Origin: Flavobacteriales bacterium
GTDB taxonomy: Bacteria > Bacteroidota > Bacteroidia > Flavobacteriales > Flavobacteriaceae
Direction: 5' to 3'
Length of the DNA stretch: 6,188 bases
Assembly (NCBI GenBank): GCA_027003085.1
Contig: JALWYR010000101.1
Location: 1-6,188, forward strand
The notes under the pieces were generated by a model. That model ran no database searches. It worked only from the letters and a program-made list of their open reading frames with translations, and was not told the DNA's origin. Within the stretch, counting starts at the first letter, position 1. Each line of letters starts with the position of its first letter. This document shows, in pieces, positions 5,936 to 6,188 of the stretch. A program made the position numbers and the translations under genes.

Positions 5936-6110
5936 GTTGCAAATGCGCCAGGGATGGGAGCGGTATGAGCCGACGGGGCGCGGCATGGTTTGCTGCCGGC
6001 GAGCAGGCTCCGAAGCATTGAGGAGACATCGCAGCCGGCCCTTAGCAAACCGCCGCGGCCCAAGGCGAATATAAGCGGACAGCCCGGCGGCTGCGGCCAG
6101 GCGTTGCAGC
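5936..6110. other. GC-rich structured intergenic element with a closing stem
   Basis: This is a non-coding stretch starting 22 bases after the T9SS gene stop, about 68% GC. Its ends pair: 5936-5942 with 6104-6110 (one G-U), then after a three-base bulge CGCC (5946-5949) with GGCG (6100-6103), an A-A mismatch, and GG (5951-5952) with CC (6097-6098). Inside is a long rod: 5976-5984 pairs with 6052-6061 (one bulged base), GGTTTGCT (5987-5994) with AGCAAACC (6044-6051), GCCGGC (5995-6000) with GCCGGC (6034-6039), and CTCC (6008-6011) with GGAG (6022-6025). A further small hairpin is AGCC/GGCT (6081-6084 with 6089-6092). There is no T-run after the rod, so it is not a standard terminator. It could be a structured RNA, an mRNA 3' element, or a copy of a dispersed palindromic repeat. 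Confidence 0.55.
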
Positions 6111-6145
6111 AAGCATAAAATATACACACCAAGTTTTGTTCTTTT

Positions 6146-6188
6146 TGCCGATAACGGCATTGGCAACCCTCGCCATAGCTACGGCTAT
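6146..6188. other. Two small palindromes at the right edge, no gene seen
   Basis: TGCCG-ATAA-CGGCA (6146-6159) and ATAGC-TACG-GCTAT (6175-6188) are two perfect 5-bp stems with four-base loops, 15 bases apart; the second ends at the window edge. The interval 6111-6145 before them is A/T-rich and has no start codon or promoter box I trust. They may be the beginning of a further repeat element, or part of an unseen neighbouring gene's control region. Confidence 0.3.

Noticed and set aside
5897..6166. Minus-strand open frames of 74-89 codons after the T9SS gene
   Set aside because: They read through the strongly base-paired element, have Cys/Arg/Pro-rich translations, and no promoter or start context. 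They are best explained as spurious frames in a structured repeat.
1..6188. Defence system, CRISPR array, insertion sequence, tRNA or rRNA
   Set aside because: I found no regularly spaced repeats, transposase motifs, terminal inverted repeats flanking a gene, or tRNA/rRNA signatures on either strand.

Overview
The window looks like a chromosomal fragment of a member of the Bacteroidota. The evidence is a secreted protein with a C-terminal type IX secretion (T9SS) sorting domain, a Bacteroidota-style UvrA, a lysophospholipid acyltransferase with the HPLGGLDG-like motif variant common in that phylum, no Shine-Dalgarno sequences, and TAnnTTTG -7 promoter boxes just upstream of several start codons. 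Coding GC is moderate (about 43-63% in the stretches I counted), which would fit the higher-GC environmental lineages (Saprospiria- or Cytophagales-like). I cannot place it more finely.

Layout, left to right. (1) Positions 1-105, minus strand: the first 35 codons of an unrecognised gene that runs off the left edge, preceded by a -7 box so close that its mRNA may be leaderless. (2) Positions 106-289: a very GC-rich (about 76%) non-coding stretch with two strong hairpins. (3) Positions 290-3097, minus: uvrA, complete, 935 residues. (4) Positions 3094-3936, minus: a PlsC-like acyltransferase whose stop overlaps the uvrA start as ATGA, so the two are one transcription unit. (5) Positions 3988-4353, minus: a small four-cysteine zinc-ribbon protein of unknown function, separated from the acyltransferase by a probable weak terminator and a new -7 box. 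(6) Positions 4354-4429: a short divergent promoter region. (7) Positions 4430-5914, plus: a secreted beta-propeller-like protein with a T9SS tail. (8) Positions 5915-6188: no gene, but a GC-rich, highly structured element (5936-6110) with a long closing stem and a rod-like internal hairpin, then small palindromes at the right edge.

How the parts relate. UvrA is the damage-recognition ATPase of nucleotide excision repair; its coupling to a lipid acyltransferase probably reflects operon packing rather than shared chemistry. The zinc-ribbon gene is its own short unit. The propeller protein is exported through Sec and then the T9SS, and belongs functionally to the cell surface or outside of the cell.

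The genes are ordinary housekeeping or accessory genes, and I see no defence system, mobile element, CRISPR array or RNA gene of a known family. The least explained parts are the two GC-rich structured intergenic elements. They share an 11-base word and a shorter word in the same order and orientation, and they may be members of a dispersed repeat or structured-RNA family.
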